Shown in pieces: positions 27,563-37,534 of a stretch of DNA of 64,000 bases; within the stretch, counting starts at the first letter, position 1; every line of letters starts with the position of its first letter. The translations under genes were made by a program, and so were the position numbers. The stretch spans positions 372,001 through 436,000 of the forward strand of contig NZ_UQJH01000001.1 in NCBI RefSeq assembly GCF_900541275.1, written 5' to 3'. A model generated the notes under the pieces. The model was not told the DNA's origin and searched no databases. It saw only the letters and a program-made list of their open reading frames with translations. The DNA is from an uncultured Porphyromonas sp. (GTDB lineage Bacteria > Bacteroidota > Bacteroidia > Bacteroidales > Porphyromonadaceae).

Positions 27563-27781
27563 ATGCCTCCAGGACCAAGGTTTTTTCGTGGCTTCAGAGC
27601 AGTTGCATTAGCAGGAGCCGCCATCTCAATCATCGGCGCGATCGTTTGTCTGATTTTCTTAGCAGGCTGGATGAAGACCTACTTCGCACTGCTGTGCCTG
27701 ATACTGGCACTCAACTTTGGTCTGATGCTCTACTTCATCAGCCACAACGACCCGTCCAAGAGGGGCAAAAAAGAGGAATAA
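27563..27781 (+). CDS. Small two-helix membrane protein, function unknown
   Basis: The protein has 72 residues: a basic N-terminus (PRFFRGFR), two transmembrane helices (about 13-34 and 38-59) separated by WMKTY, and a charged C-terminus (SKRGKKEE). I do not recognise a family. It lies 24 bp upstream of the PPi-PFK gene and probably shares its transcript. Basic residues at both ends suggest that both termini face the cytoplasm. Confidence 0.6.
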   Translation: MPPGPRFFRGFRAVALAGAAISIIGAIVCLIFLAGWMKTYFALLCLILALNFGLMLYFISHNDPSKRGKKEE

Positions 27782-27805
27782 ACATCACACATTCATACAC
27801 ATCTT

Positions 27806-29452
27806 ATGAGAGTAAGCGAATTACAAAGAGAGAGAAAGTCCTACCAGCCCAAGATGCCTGACGTGCTGAAGGGGAAGCTACACGCCGTCAAGGGCAACGC
27901 CACAGAGTCGGTAGCTGACAAAGAGAGAGTCAAGGAACTCTTCCCCTACACCTATGGTATGCCTAGTATCACCTTTGAGAAAGGAGAAGATGCCGAGGCC
28001 AAGCACGACCCGATCAATGTAGGTGTCCTCTTGTCCGGTGGTCAAGCACCCGGTGGGCACAATGTGATCGCGGGGATCTTTGATGGTATTAAGGCGCTTA
28101 ATTCCGAGAGCAAGCTCTACGGATTCCTGATGGGACCCTCCGGGCTGATCGAGCACAAGTATATCGAGCTCACCGCGGAGATCATCGATGAGTATCGCAA
28201 TACGGGAGGATTTGACATGATCGGCTCCGGTCGCACGAAGCTGGAGACTAAGGATCAATTCGATAGCGGACTCGGGATCCTGCGTGAGCTCCACATCTCT
28301 GCTCTCGTGATCATCGGCGGTGATGACTCCAATACCAATGCTTGCGTACTAGCTGAGTACTACAAGTCGATCAATGCCGGAGTACAGGTGATCGGCTGTC
28401 CTAAGACGATCGATGGGGACCTGAAGAACGAGCAGATAGAGACCTCCTTTGGCTTTGATACTGCCACAAAGGTCTACTCCGAGATCATCGGAAACATCGA
28501 GCGCGACTGCAACTCTGCGCGCAAGTACTGGCACTTCATCAAGGTGATGGGACGCTCTGCCTCTCACATCGCCCTCGAGTGCGCTCTACAGACACAGCCT
28601 AATATCTGTCTCATCTCGGAGGAAGTAGAGGAGAAGAAGCAGTCCCTTAGTCAGATCGTAGAATATATTGCCTCAATAGTGGCTAAGCGTGCTGCTGAGG
28701 GCAATAACTTTGGTGTAGCCCTGATCCCGGAGGGACTGATCGAGTTTATCCCCTCTATGCGAGACCTCATCAGCGAGCTGAATGATCTGCTTGCTAAGGT
28801 AGGAGACGACTTTGCCCACACCCCTAAGGAAGAGCAACTTGAGTTCATAGCATCAAGACTCTCAGCAGAGAATGCAGAGGCCTTCCGCTCCCTCCCCGAC
28901 ACTGTCGCCTATCAGATCGCAGGAGAGAGAGACCCTCACGGCAACGTACAGGTGTCACTCATCGAGACGGAGAAGCTCCTCTCAGGTATGGTGGCGAAGA
29001 AACTCGCAGAGTGGAAGAAGGAGGGGAAGTACGAGGGATCCTTTAAGACTCAGCACCACTTCCTCGGCTATGAGGGAAGATGTGCTGCTCCATCCAATTT
29101 TGATGCCGACTACTGCTATACTCTCGGCTTTACAGCAAGTAAGCTGATTGAGGCCGGTCTGACTGGGTATATGAGCTCTGTACAAAATCTCACGAGAGAG
29201 GTTCCGCAGTGGATTGCTGGTGGTACACCGATCACGATGATGTTCAATATCGAGCGTCGCGGAGGAAAGGACAAGCCGGTGATCCGCAAGGCCCTTGTCG
29301 ATCTGGAGGGTGCTCCATTCAGAGAGTTTGAGAGCCATCGCGAGGAGTGGGCTAAGGAGACTGCTTTCGTCTATCCGGGACCGATTCAGTACTGGGGTCC
29401 GAGCTCCGTCTGCGATCGTCCGACAAAGACCATCCTTCTGGAGCACAAGTAA
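27806..29452 (+). CDS. pfp: Diphosphate--fructose-6-phosphate 1-phosphotransferase (PPi-PFK)
   Basis: The protein has 548 residues, the length of the long (plant/Bacteroidota-type) PPi-dependent enzymes. LLSGGQAPGGHN (75-86) replaces the ATP-PFK phosphate loop. GGDDSN (171-176), in place of GGDGS, together with PKTIDGDLK (199-207) marks PPi use, and MGRSASHIA follows. It phosphorylates fructose 6-phosphate reversibly with pyrophosphate, saving ATP in an anaerobe. A hairpin terminator follows the gene. Confidence 0.95.
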   Translation: MRVSELQRERKSYQPKMPDVLKGKLHAVKGNATESVADKERVKELFPYTYGMPSITFEKGEDAEAKHDPINVGVLLSGGQAPGGHNVIAGIFDGIKALNSESKLYGFLMGPSGLIEHKYIELTAEIIDEYRNTGGFDMIGSGRTKLETKDQFDSGLGILRELHISALVIIGGDDSNTNACVLAEYYKSINAGVQVIGCPKTIDGDLKNEQIETSFGFDTATKVYSEIIGNIERDCNSARKYWHFIKVMGRSASHIALECALQTQPNICLISEEVEEKKQSLSQIVEYIASIVAKRAAEGNNFGVALIPEGLIEFIPSMRDLISELNDLLAKVGDDFAHTPKEEQLEFIASRLSAENAEAFRSLPDTVAYQIAGERDPHGNVQVSLIETEKLLSGMVAKKLAEWKKEGKYEGSFKTQHHFLGYEGRCAAPSNFDADYCYTLGFTASKLIEAGLTGYMSSVQNLTREVPQWIAGGTPITMMFNIERRGGKDKPVIRKALVDLEGAPFREFESHREEWAKETAFVYPGPIQYWGPSSVCDRPTKTILLEHK

Positions 29453-29475
29453 GGCCTGAGTACCCTATATCGCCT

Positions 29476-29513
29476 AAGGGGCGGGATCGGAGCATTCCGA
29501 TCCCACCCCTTTT
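29476..29513 (+). terminator. Hairpin terminator after the PPi-PFK gene
   Basis: A 16-bp stem with one mismatch (29476-29491 with 29496-29511) has a GCAT tetraloop. The T tract is short. The stem is strong enough to act as a terminator or a 3'-end stabiliser. Confidence 0.7.
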
Positions 29514-29515
29514 GC

Positions 29516-29523
29516 TATATTTG
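29516..29523 (+). promoter_or_regulatory. Candidate -7 box of the NAD kinase gene
   Basis: TATATTTG matches TAnnTTTG and lies 36 bp before the ATG, directly after the terminator. No -33 element is evident. Confidence 0.4.
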
Positions 29524-29559
29524 TCCACGGGGATTTCCAATGACCTTTAGAATAAATAT

Positions 29560-30477
29560 ATGAGGATACACATCATAGGCTCGACCCATCAGACCGCTTC
29601 ACTCGATACCCTGCGAGGGATCCTGGACCTGCTGACTGTCGACAGTACCGATGAGGTAACCATCGATAGTCGTTTTTTTAGCTACCTGATCCAGCACGAA
29701 ATAGCTCCATTGGGCGTGAAGACCTACCCCCTCAGCGGGACTATCGACACAGACCTAATGGTCTGCATCGGAGGGGACGGCACATTCCTTCGGGGTGCAA
29801 AATTGGTCGCTGGCACGGAAGCCGGGATCATCGGTCTTAACTCCGGACATCTGGGTTTTCTATCCAGTATGCAGCCCGATGTCCTCTCCTCCTACTGGGA
29901 GGAGATACGATCTGGGCGTGCTCAGGTGGACGAGCGAGCCACGCTGGAGGCAGTCGTCACCGGTCCGGATGGGAAGATCCTCCATAAAGGGATTGCGCTC
30001 AACGAGGTCTCCGTCATCAGGCGAGACATACTGAGTATGATCAAAGTCACCACCAAGGTCTGTGGACAATGGATGGTCGACTACCAAGCGGATGGGGTGC
30101 TTGTCTCAACGCCCACAGGCTCCTCCGCCTACGCGCTGAGTGTAGGCGGACCACTGGTTCACCCTAATTGCACCTCACTCCTCATCGTCCCGATAGCCCC
30201 CCACTCTCTCACGATGAGACCCATCCTAATACCTGATAGCATGACGATCGACTTCACGATCAGCAGCCGATCAGGGACATTTGCTATCGCTCTGGACGGG
30301 AGAGGAAAGGATTTTCTAGACAATTGTCGGGTGACCGTCCGGAAGTCGGATCGCGTGGTCAAGGTACTCCATACCAGCGGTTATCAATACTTTGAAAACC
30401 TTCGTAAGAAGCTGATGTGGGGTGCCGACTCGCGATCTGTCGGTAATGATGAAGACGAAGCCTCTCAGCCCGACTAA
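29560..30477 (+). CDS. nadK: NAD kinase
   Basis: The protein has 305 residues. The GGDGT motif is at 71-75 (CIGGDGTFLRGA). ALNEVSVIR, the glycine-rich loop DGVLVSTPTGSSAYALSVGG and SLTMRPILIP follow in the usual NadK order. It phosphorylates NAD to NADP. It converges on the DUF4954 gene with only 3 bp between the two stop codons. Confidence 0.94.
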   Translation: MRIHIIGSTHQTASLDTLRGILDLLTVDSTDEVTIDSRFFSYLIQHEIAPLGVKTYPLSGTIDTDLMVCIGGDGTFLRGAKLVAGTEAGIIGLNSGHLGFLSSMQPDVLSSYWEEIRSGRAQVDERATLEAVVTGPDGKILHKGIALNEVSVIRRDILSMIKVTTKVCGQWMVDYQADGVLVSTPTGSSAYALSVGGPLVHPNCTSLLIVPIAPHSLTMRPILIPDSMTIDFTISSRSGTFAIALDGRGKDFLDNCRVTVRKSDRVVKVLHTSGYQYFENLRKKLMWGADSRSVGNDEDEASQPD

Positions 30478-30480
30478 AGA

Positions 30481-32448
30481 CTAAAGCTGCAGCTGCTTCA
30501 CGACCGAGTCATATAGACTTTGCTTCCGCTCCATATGCTCCCGGACACACTGGACATACACATCCTGCTCCAGCTCATCCGCTGCGTCCAGCTGGGTAGT
30601 TGCTGAGGAGGATATTCTCCGGTCGATCGCATGCTCCTTGGCAGCATCCTGGATGAGACTGCGATCTATCGTCAGCACCGCATCGATCCACCGATCCAGT
30701 ATCTCATGGACCACCTCTGCCGTCAGAGACTCGGACTTATCAAGCCCGTACCACCTATAGATCAGGTCGTAACTCCAGTCCCACTCCAGCTCGTAATACC
30801 TCTCATGCAGTGATCGGACCTGGCTGCTGAAGTCCTCGATCGTCGCGTACGCAGTCTCCCTCAAGCCATCAGTGAGTCGTCTCACCCCACGCTCGGGAGC
30901 AATCATACCACACAGGTCCGTCCAGAGACCTACTCCCTCATCGTGATCCGGTCGGAGCAGTCTCTGGAGATCCTCAATAGTGGCAATCTCTTGGCTCTCC
31001 ACCTTGTCCCGGATACGAGTGATGAGGGAGTTGCCGATAAACTTGTCGATACCCAGCCTATAGATCCTAAGCCCATGGTGCAGGGATGAGGACTTAAGGT
31101 GGAGATTGTGATAAATGTAGGTCTCATCGTGCTGCCCGACAAAGTCAAGCAGCTCCTGCAGCTTGCGATATCCTTGCTCCATTTTTCCCACCGTGTAGGG
31201 ACTGAGCAGGTTATAATTAACGCAATCGAGCTTACAGTCTCCCGGTCGGTGATCACGAGAGGGCCATTTCTTGGCATCACGCATCGTCCCAATAGTCAGT
31301 AGTGCTCGACCGGGCACGAGATAAGTCTCATTGTGATTCTCGATCACGTAGCTGAAGGGGAAAGCGGAGGTATCCACATGGTCCGTATGCCGGCCCATAA
31401 TCAAGCTGAATGGACCGATCCTTGAGGGCCAGAGGATATACGAGTCACTTGAGGTCTTACTTCCCCGCTCCACGACACCATGATGGATGGGACCAGTCTT
31501 GTAGAGGTGATTACTCTGGTTGGATCCCGAGCCCGCATTCAGGAAGGAGAAAAGGCCTGCGATCAGTAAGGAGCTCTTATGCATAGATACCGTGAAGGGA
31601 CCTGCGACAATGGCAGCCGCCTCCCCATTCTCTAAGGTACAATTACTGAATATCAGCGACTCATTGGCAGAGAAAAGATTTCCCACCTTAGCAGACTGAC
31701 CGACAAAGACCATATGTAGCGTACAATTATCCAACATCGAAGCACCGGCAGCCGCGATGAAGTGCTTACCGATCACTCCATTACCGACCACAGCCGGGTA
31801 TCCGGGGCGACTGCAGAGGGAGAAGTCGCTGAGGATTGATGCACCATCGATGATGCTCCCATCGCCTATGTACCCATCGATGATGGTACCAGTATTGACG
31901 ATCCTCACGTTGTCTCCTATCGTCCCTCGCTCCGAGCGACACTCCTCCACGTCCTCGCTAATCAGCCGTGTCAGCTCCTTATGGATGGGATCCGAGTCAG
32001 GGGTAGTCACCAGCAGGTAGGCAATCTGAGCGGTCAACTTGCGCGAGAGAGGCACCTCTATGCCACCGGTCTCATTGAGTACCGGCACAGAAACGCCATT
32101 GCCAAAGGTCGACGAGCCGGACATATAGATGGCATTGACATTACTTACCGTGACGTCAGCTCCTATATCGTAGTCCGATATGCAGTCGCGGACATTGGCA
32201 ATATACGCTCCATCCCCTATGGTTGTGTCCTTCAGGAGAGCGTGACAGATACCATTACTCCGCTTGATCCCATACCTATCTATGTGGGTGCCGGATAGGT
32301 CTCCGAGGGTACAGTGACCCACAAACGTCACCTCGGTCAGCTGTGAGGGGGCAAAGGTATCACTCACCTCGATGTGGCTCCAGTCATCTGCCTGACACCG
32401 CCTATTTTCCTCCAGAAGTCTAATCTCCTCCTCTGTCAAGTGTCTCAT
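30481..32448 (-). CDS. DUF4954 family protein (left-handed beta-helix type)
   Basis: The protein has 655 residues with no signal peptide. The first half (about 45-350) shows a hexapeptide-like pattern of Ile/Val and Gly (GDGSIIDGASILSDFSLC, VGNGVIGKHFIAAAGASM) typical of left-handed parallel beta-helix acyl- or nucleotidyl-transferases. The second half is helical and charged. The layout and length match the DUF4954 family, common in Bacteroidota, whose function I do not know. A sugar-nucleotide or acyltransferase-like role is only a guess from the helix. It lies 115 bp after gyrB with a stem-loop between. Confidence 0.75.
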   Translation of the reverse strand: MRHLTEEEIRLLEENRRCQADDWSHIEVSDTFAPSQLTEVTFVGHCTLGDLSGTHIDRYGIKRSNGICHALLKDTTIGDGAYIANVRDCISDYDIGADVTVSNVNAIYMSGSSTFGNGVSVPVLNETGGIEVPLSRKLTAQIAYLLVTTPDSDPIHKELTRLISEDVEECRSERGTIGDNVRIVNTGTIIDGYIGDGSIIDGASILSDFSLCSRPGYPAVVGNGVIGKHFIAAAGASMLDNCTLHMVFVGQSAKVGNLFSANESLIFSNCTLENGEAAAIVAGPFTVSMHKSSLLIAGLFSFLNAGSGSNQSNHLYKTGPIHHGVVERGSKTSSDSYILWPSRIGPFSLIMGRHTDHVDTSAFPFSYVIENHNETYLVPGRALLTIGTMRDAKKWPSRDHRPGDCKLDCVNYNLLSPYTVGKMEQGYRKLQELLDFVGQHDETYIYHNLHLKSSSLHHGLRIYRLGIDKFIGNSLITRIRDKVESQEIATIEDLQRLLRPDHDEGVGLWTDLCGMIAPERGVRRLTDGLRETAYATIEDFSSQVRSLHERYYELEWDWSYDLIYRWYGLDKSESLTAEVVHEILDRWIDAVLTIDRSLIQDAAKEHAIDRRISSSATTQLDAADELEQDVYVQCVREHMERKQSLYDSVVKQLQL

Positions 32449-32487
32449 AATAATCTATTTCTTTAGAAAGTAAATCTCCATAAATGA

Positions 32488-32521
32488 CGAGTGCGACCAA
32501 CAAACCTGTCAGCCGCACTCG
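32488..32521 (-). terminator. Possible hairpin terminator after gyrB
   Basis: An 8-bp perfect stem CGAGTGCG/CGCACTCG (32488-32495 with 32514-32521) is followed on the minus strand by a weak T-rich stretch (TCATTTA). It may be attenuating rather than a full terminator. Confidence 0.4.
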
Positions 32522-32563
32522 CTTAAAATCTAATAATCCTCCTCCTGCAGACGGACGTACATA

Positions 32564-34612
<2,049 letters not shown>

Positions 34613-34666
34613 CTATCCGACGACGGACAATCCTGTCCCATTTACCTCGTCAGCCAAGGGATAATT

Positions 34667-34748
34667 CTAACACCGATATTAGTGTTACCTAATACCGATA
34701 TTAGAGTTTTCTAATACCGATATTAGTGAAATCTTATACCAGTATTAG
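34667..34748. repeat. 22-bp-period palindrome array, copy 3 (4 units, upstream of gyrB)
   Basis: Four units at 34667-34682, 34689-34704, 34711-34726 and 34733-34748 keep the 22-bp period. They are CTAACACCGATATTAG, two perfect CTAATACCGATATTAG, and CTTATACCAGTATTAG. The tail-like sequence is on the left: the minus strand after unit 1 reads AATTATCCCTTGG, so this copy points toward gyrB. It fills most of the gap between gyrB and the cyclo-ligase gene. Confidence 0.93.
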
Positions 34749-34784
34749 TCCGAGTGCTTATGCAGGTTGTCTTGTCAGGGGGCT

Positions 34785-35387
34785 TTACCGGGATGGTCCG
34801 CAGAGCGCTGTATCATCCTCCCAAGCGAGCCCCTGCAGGGGATAGTCGTGAGGGTCCGTAGGCACTGTGTCAAAGATCTGAAACTCGAGACCCAGTCCGA
34901 CGACAAGCCTCAGCTCCGAGGCATGCTTCTCGAGGTAACGGTCGTAGTACCCTACGCCATGCCCCACTCTGCCCCCGTCTTGGCGACCGAATGCCACCCC
35001 GGGGACGACGAGTAACTCAGGCACCTCCTCATCCTCTATCGGGCAGGTCGGCTCAGGGATCCCGTAGCCGGAGAGCTCATAGTCGGAGATGTCACCCATA
35101 GGGTAGAAGCGAATAGTCTCACCATCATCACATCTCGGGACAAGTAGGCGACGTGAGCCCTCCTCACGGAGAATGCTAATGAGGGCAGCCGTCTGCACCT
35201 CATTTTTCATACTCATAAAGAGCCCCACACTCTGCCCCTGACGCCCCCTCAAGAATTTCTCGTAGAGGGAGCGGCAAGCTCTTGCCGACCGCTCGTCACG
35301 CTCCTCAGGAGAGAGCACCCTGAAGTGGTCCCGGACAAGGGCCCGAATCTCTTTCTTGGTGACCGGAGAGCTAAATACTGGTGTCAT
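34785..35387 (-). CDS. 5-formyltetrahydrofolate cyclo-ligase
   Basis: The protein has 200 residues. It carries the N-terminal motif KKEIRALVRDHF and the substrate/Mg-ATP loop GRVGHGVGYYDRYL, a variant of the usual GRLGYGGGYYDR. It converts 5-formyl-THF to 5,10-methenyl-THF using ATP. It is the last gene of the rex-porV-argS run, 25 bp after the C-terminal protease gene. Confidence 0.88.
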   Translation of the reverse strand: MTPVFSSPVTKKEIRALVRDHFRVLSPEERDERSARACRSLYEKFLRGRQGQSVGLFMSMKNEVQTAALISILREEGSRRLLVPRCDDGETIRFYPMGDISDYELSGYGIPEPTCPIEDEEVPELLVVPGVAFGRQDGGRVGHGVGYYDRYLEKHASELRLVVGLGLEFQIFDTVPTDPHDYPLQGLAWEDDTALCGPSR

Positions 35388-35412
35388 GATTTGGGATAAA
35401 GAAAGTCTACGA

Positions 35413-37044
35413 TTACCTCTCCGACGAAAGTCTCATCGGTGAGTAGATCTGCCGGCTAAAGAGGTCCACCGCGCGACTGATCATCGGATCACTCTGCGCT
35501 GCCACCCTTGCCATCGCATCGTCTCCATAGATATACATGATGACAGACTGAGCCATCAGGTCACTGAGATACTCCTCATCGTGAGAGAGGAGGTAGCCCC
35601 GCAGCGGGATATTATACTCGCGGGCAGCATAGTTGCCCATCATCCACGGCAGTCCCTGTAGCCTCAGGAAGTCATAGCACTGCAGTTCGTCACCCATACT
35701 TGTCAGGTAAGCCCTGTGGCTATCAGCGTAGAGAAAAGCATACTTTTGCGGGCCCCCCCTACGCAAGACGTCCATCGTGTAGCCTGTAAGCTTGGAGCTA
35801 TCCTGAGGGATGAAGATGTCCGGGATAATGCCGCCACCACCATAGACGAGGCGTCCGCGCCCGGTCTTGTAGACCTTGGAGGAGTCTGTCGGGATCGAGT
35901 CGGAGCTGTAGAGCTCACCGTTGCTAAATCGCTTTGCCCAGTCGCTAAAATACTCGCCACTGTCGCCTGTGTGGTACTCCCTCTGGATGCAGCGACCTGA
36001 GGGCGTGTAGTAACGGGCGATGGTGAGGTGAACTGAGGAACCATCAGGGTACTCAAAGACTTTCTGTACCAGTCCTTTACCAAAGGAGCGCCGACCGATG
36101 ACGATCGCTGCGTCGTTATCCTGCATTGCTCCGCTGACGATCTCGGCTGCTGAGGCGGAGGACTCATTGATCAAGATATACAGAGGGAAGTCGACCAGAC
36201 TGCCCCCCCCACTGCTGAGGTATTGCTCCCTCGGATAGTGCGCACCCTCAATGTAAATCACCGGCTTATCCTTTGGGAGCATCTCATTGATCATCTTCAG
36301 GGCAGACTCGAGGATACCACCGGGATTGTCTCTCAAGTCAAGTACAAGACCCTTCATCCCTGCCTGCTGCAACTGAGCGAAAGCCTGCATGAAGTCATTG
36401 TAGGTGCTGAGGGAGAACCCATCCAGGCGGATCACACCCAGCGAGTCACTCATCATGTACTTCGCGCCGACCTTACTGGTCGAGACGGGACCACGCTTTA
36501 CCCGGACTGTCCTCTGGTCATTGGTGGAGGGATCACGGAGAGTGAGGGTCACCATGCTCTCATTGGCTCCCTTGAGCAGACCCATGATCGTATCAGTAGG
36601 AATCTTCCCCTCGATGGATCGTCCATCGACACTTATGATGCGATCACCCGCTCTGACTCCGACGAGATCAGAGGGACCATTGGGTATCGTCCGGATCACA
36701 ATGGCGGTGTCCTTGAGGGAATTGAAGACCACACCAATGCCGTAGAAGTAGCCCTCCAGCTCCTCTCTCTCCTTCTTCCTCTGCTCTGCCGTCAGGTAGC
36801 TTGAGTGAGGATCGAGGTGAGACATAAGGCTCGGGATCAGGGTCTCCACCAGGCTGTCACTCGAGACCTCATCCACATACTGAGTGTTGATCAGGTCGAG
36901 AGAGGCTTGGAGCTTACTCAGGGCAGAGTTTTTCCCTAGTCCTGCCCTGTAACGGCCGAGGCAGTACCCGCCCCCCGCCAGGAGGAGTGTCGCAAGCCCC
37001 ACAAGGAGAGTAGCAAGTATATTACGGATAGCTTCCTTAGTCAT
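35413..37044 (-). CDS. S41 family C-terminal processing protease
   Basis: The protein has 543 residues. An N-terminal transmembrane anchor (about 8-27) is followed by a PDZ domain (about 90-175, YGIGVVF to GDRIISVDG). The S41 protease core carries the catalytic Ser in INESSASAAEI and the Lys in RRSFGKGLVQK, and a C-terminal extension completes the protein. CtpA-type enzymes cleave periplasmic proteins at their C-termini, taking part in envelope quality control. It lies 15 bp after the deaminase gene in the same run. Confidence 0.92.
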   Translation of the reverse strand: MTKEAIRNILATLLVGLATLLLAGGGYCLGRYRAGLGKNSALSKLQASLDLINTQYVDEVSSDSLVETLIPSLMSHLDPHSSYLTAEQRKKEREELEGYFYGIGVVFNSLKDTAIVIRTIPNGPSDLVGVRAGDRIISVDGRSIEGKIPTDTIMGLLKGANESMVTLTLRDPSTNDQRTVRVKRGPVSTSKVGAKYMMSDSLGVIRLDGFSLSTYNDFMQAFAQLQQAGMKGLVLDLRDNPGGILESALKMINEMLPKDKPVIYIEGAHYPREQYLSSGGGSLVDFPLYILINESSASAAEIVSGAMQDNDAAIVIGRRSFGKGLVQKVFEYPDGSSVHLTIARYYTPSGRCIQREYHTGDSGEYFSDWAKRFSNGELYSSDSIPTDSSKVYKTGRGRLVYGGGGIIPDIFIPQDSSKLTGYTMDVLRRGGPQKYAFLYADSHRAYLTSMGDELQCYDFLRLQGLPWMMGNYAAREYNIPLRGYLLSHDEEYLSDLMAQSVIMYIYGDDAMARVAAQSDPMISRAVDLFSRQIYSPMRLSSER

Positions 37045-37059
37045 AGCTCAGTGGTGTGA

Positions 37060-37512
37060 TTAGAGATCCTCCGAGGAATCAATGTCAATATGATCCACAG
37101 TGATGCCCGCCTGACGAAGGAGGTCGATGCCCTCAGTGATGCGGTACTGCGTGGCATACACCACTCTGCGGATGCCGGCTTGGATAATGAGCTTTGCGCA
37201 CTCCATACAGGGGGAGTTTGTCACGTAGATGGTGGCGCCTGTGCTATTATTATTAGAGGCAGCGACCTTGGTAATGGCATTTGCCTCGGCATGGAGCACA
37301 TAAGCCTTCGTCTTACCCTCATCGTCCTCGCACTTGTTCTCAAATCCGGACGGAGTGCCATTGTACCCGTCGGAGATGATCATCTTGTCCTTGACGATGA
37401 GCGCTCCCACGTTGAGACGCGTGCAGTAGGAGTTTTCCGCCCATATACGAGCCATCCGGAGGTACTTCTTGTCGACCTCCAGCTGCTTCTTTTCCTCGTG
37501 AGATAGAGCCAT
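37060..37512 (-). CDS. dCMP deaminase/ComEB family zinc deaminase
   Basis: The protein has 150 residues. The zinc ligands and proton shuttle are HAE at 74-76 and PCMEC with Cys102 and Cys105. An upstream GYNGTPSGFENKCED stretch is typical of dCMP deaminases (ComEB-type). It probably makes dUMP for thymidylate synthesis. It is 22 bp after argS. Confidence 0.9.
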   Translation of the reverse strand: MALSHEEKKQLEVDKKYLRMARIWAENSYCTRLNVGALIVKDKMIISDGYNGTPSGFENKCEDDEGKTKAYVLHAEANAITKVAASNNNSTGATIYVTNSPCMECAKLIIQAGIRRVVYATQYRITEGIDLLRQAGITVDHIDIDSSEDL

Positions 37513-37534
37513 TGCCTTATCGAGCTATAGAGAG

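Noticed and set aside
34667..34748. CRISPR array
   Set aside because: The regular 22-bp period tempted this reading, but the repeats are 16-bp palindromes with 6-bp spacers, only three or four units occur per site, and there are no cas genes.
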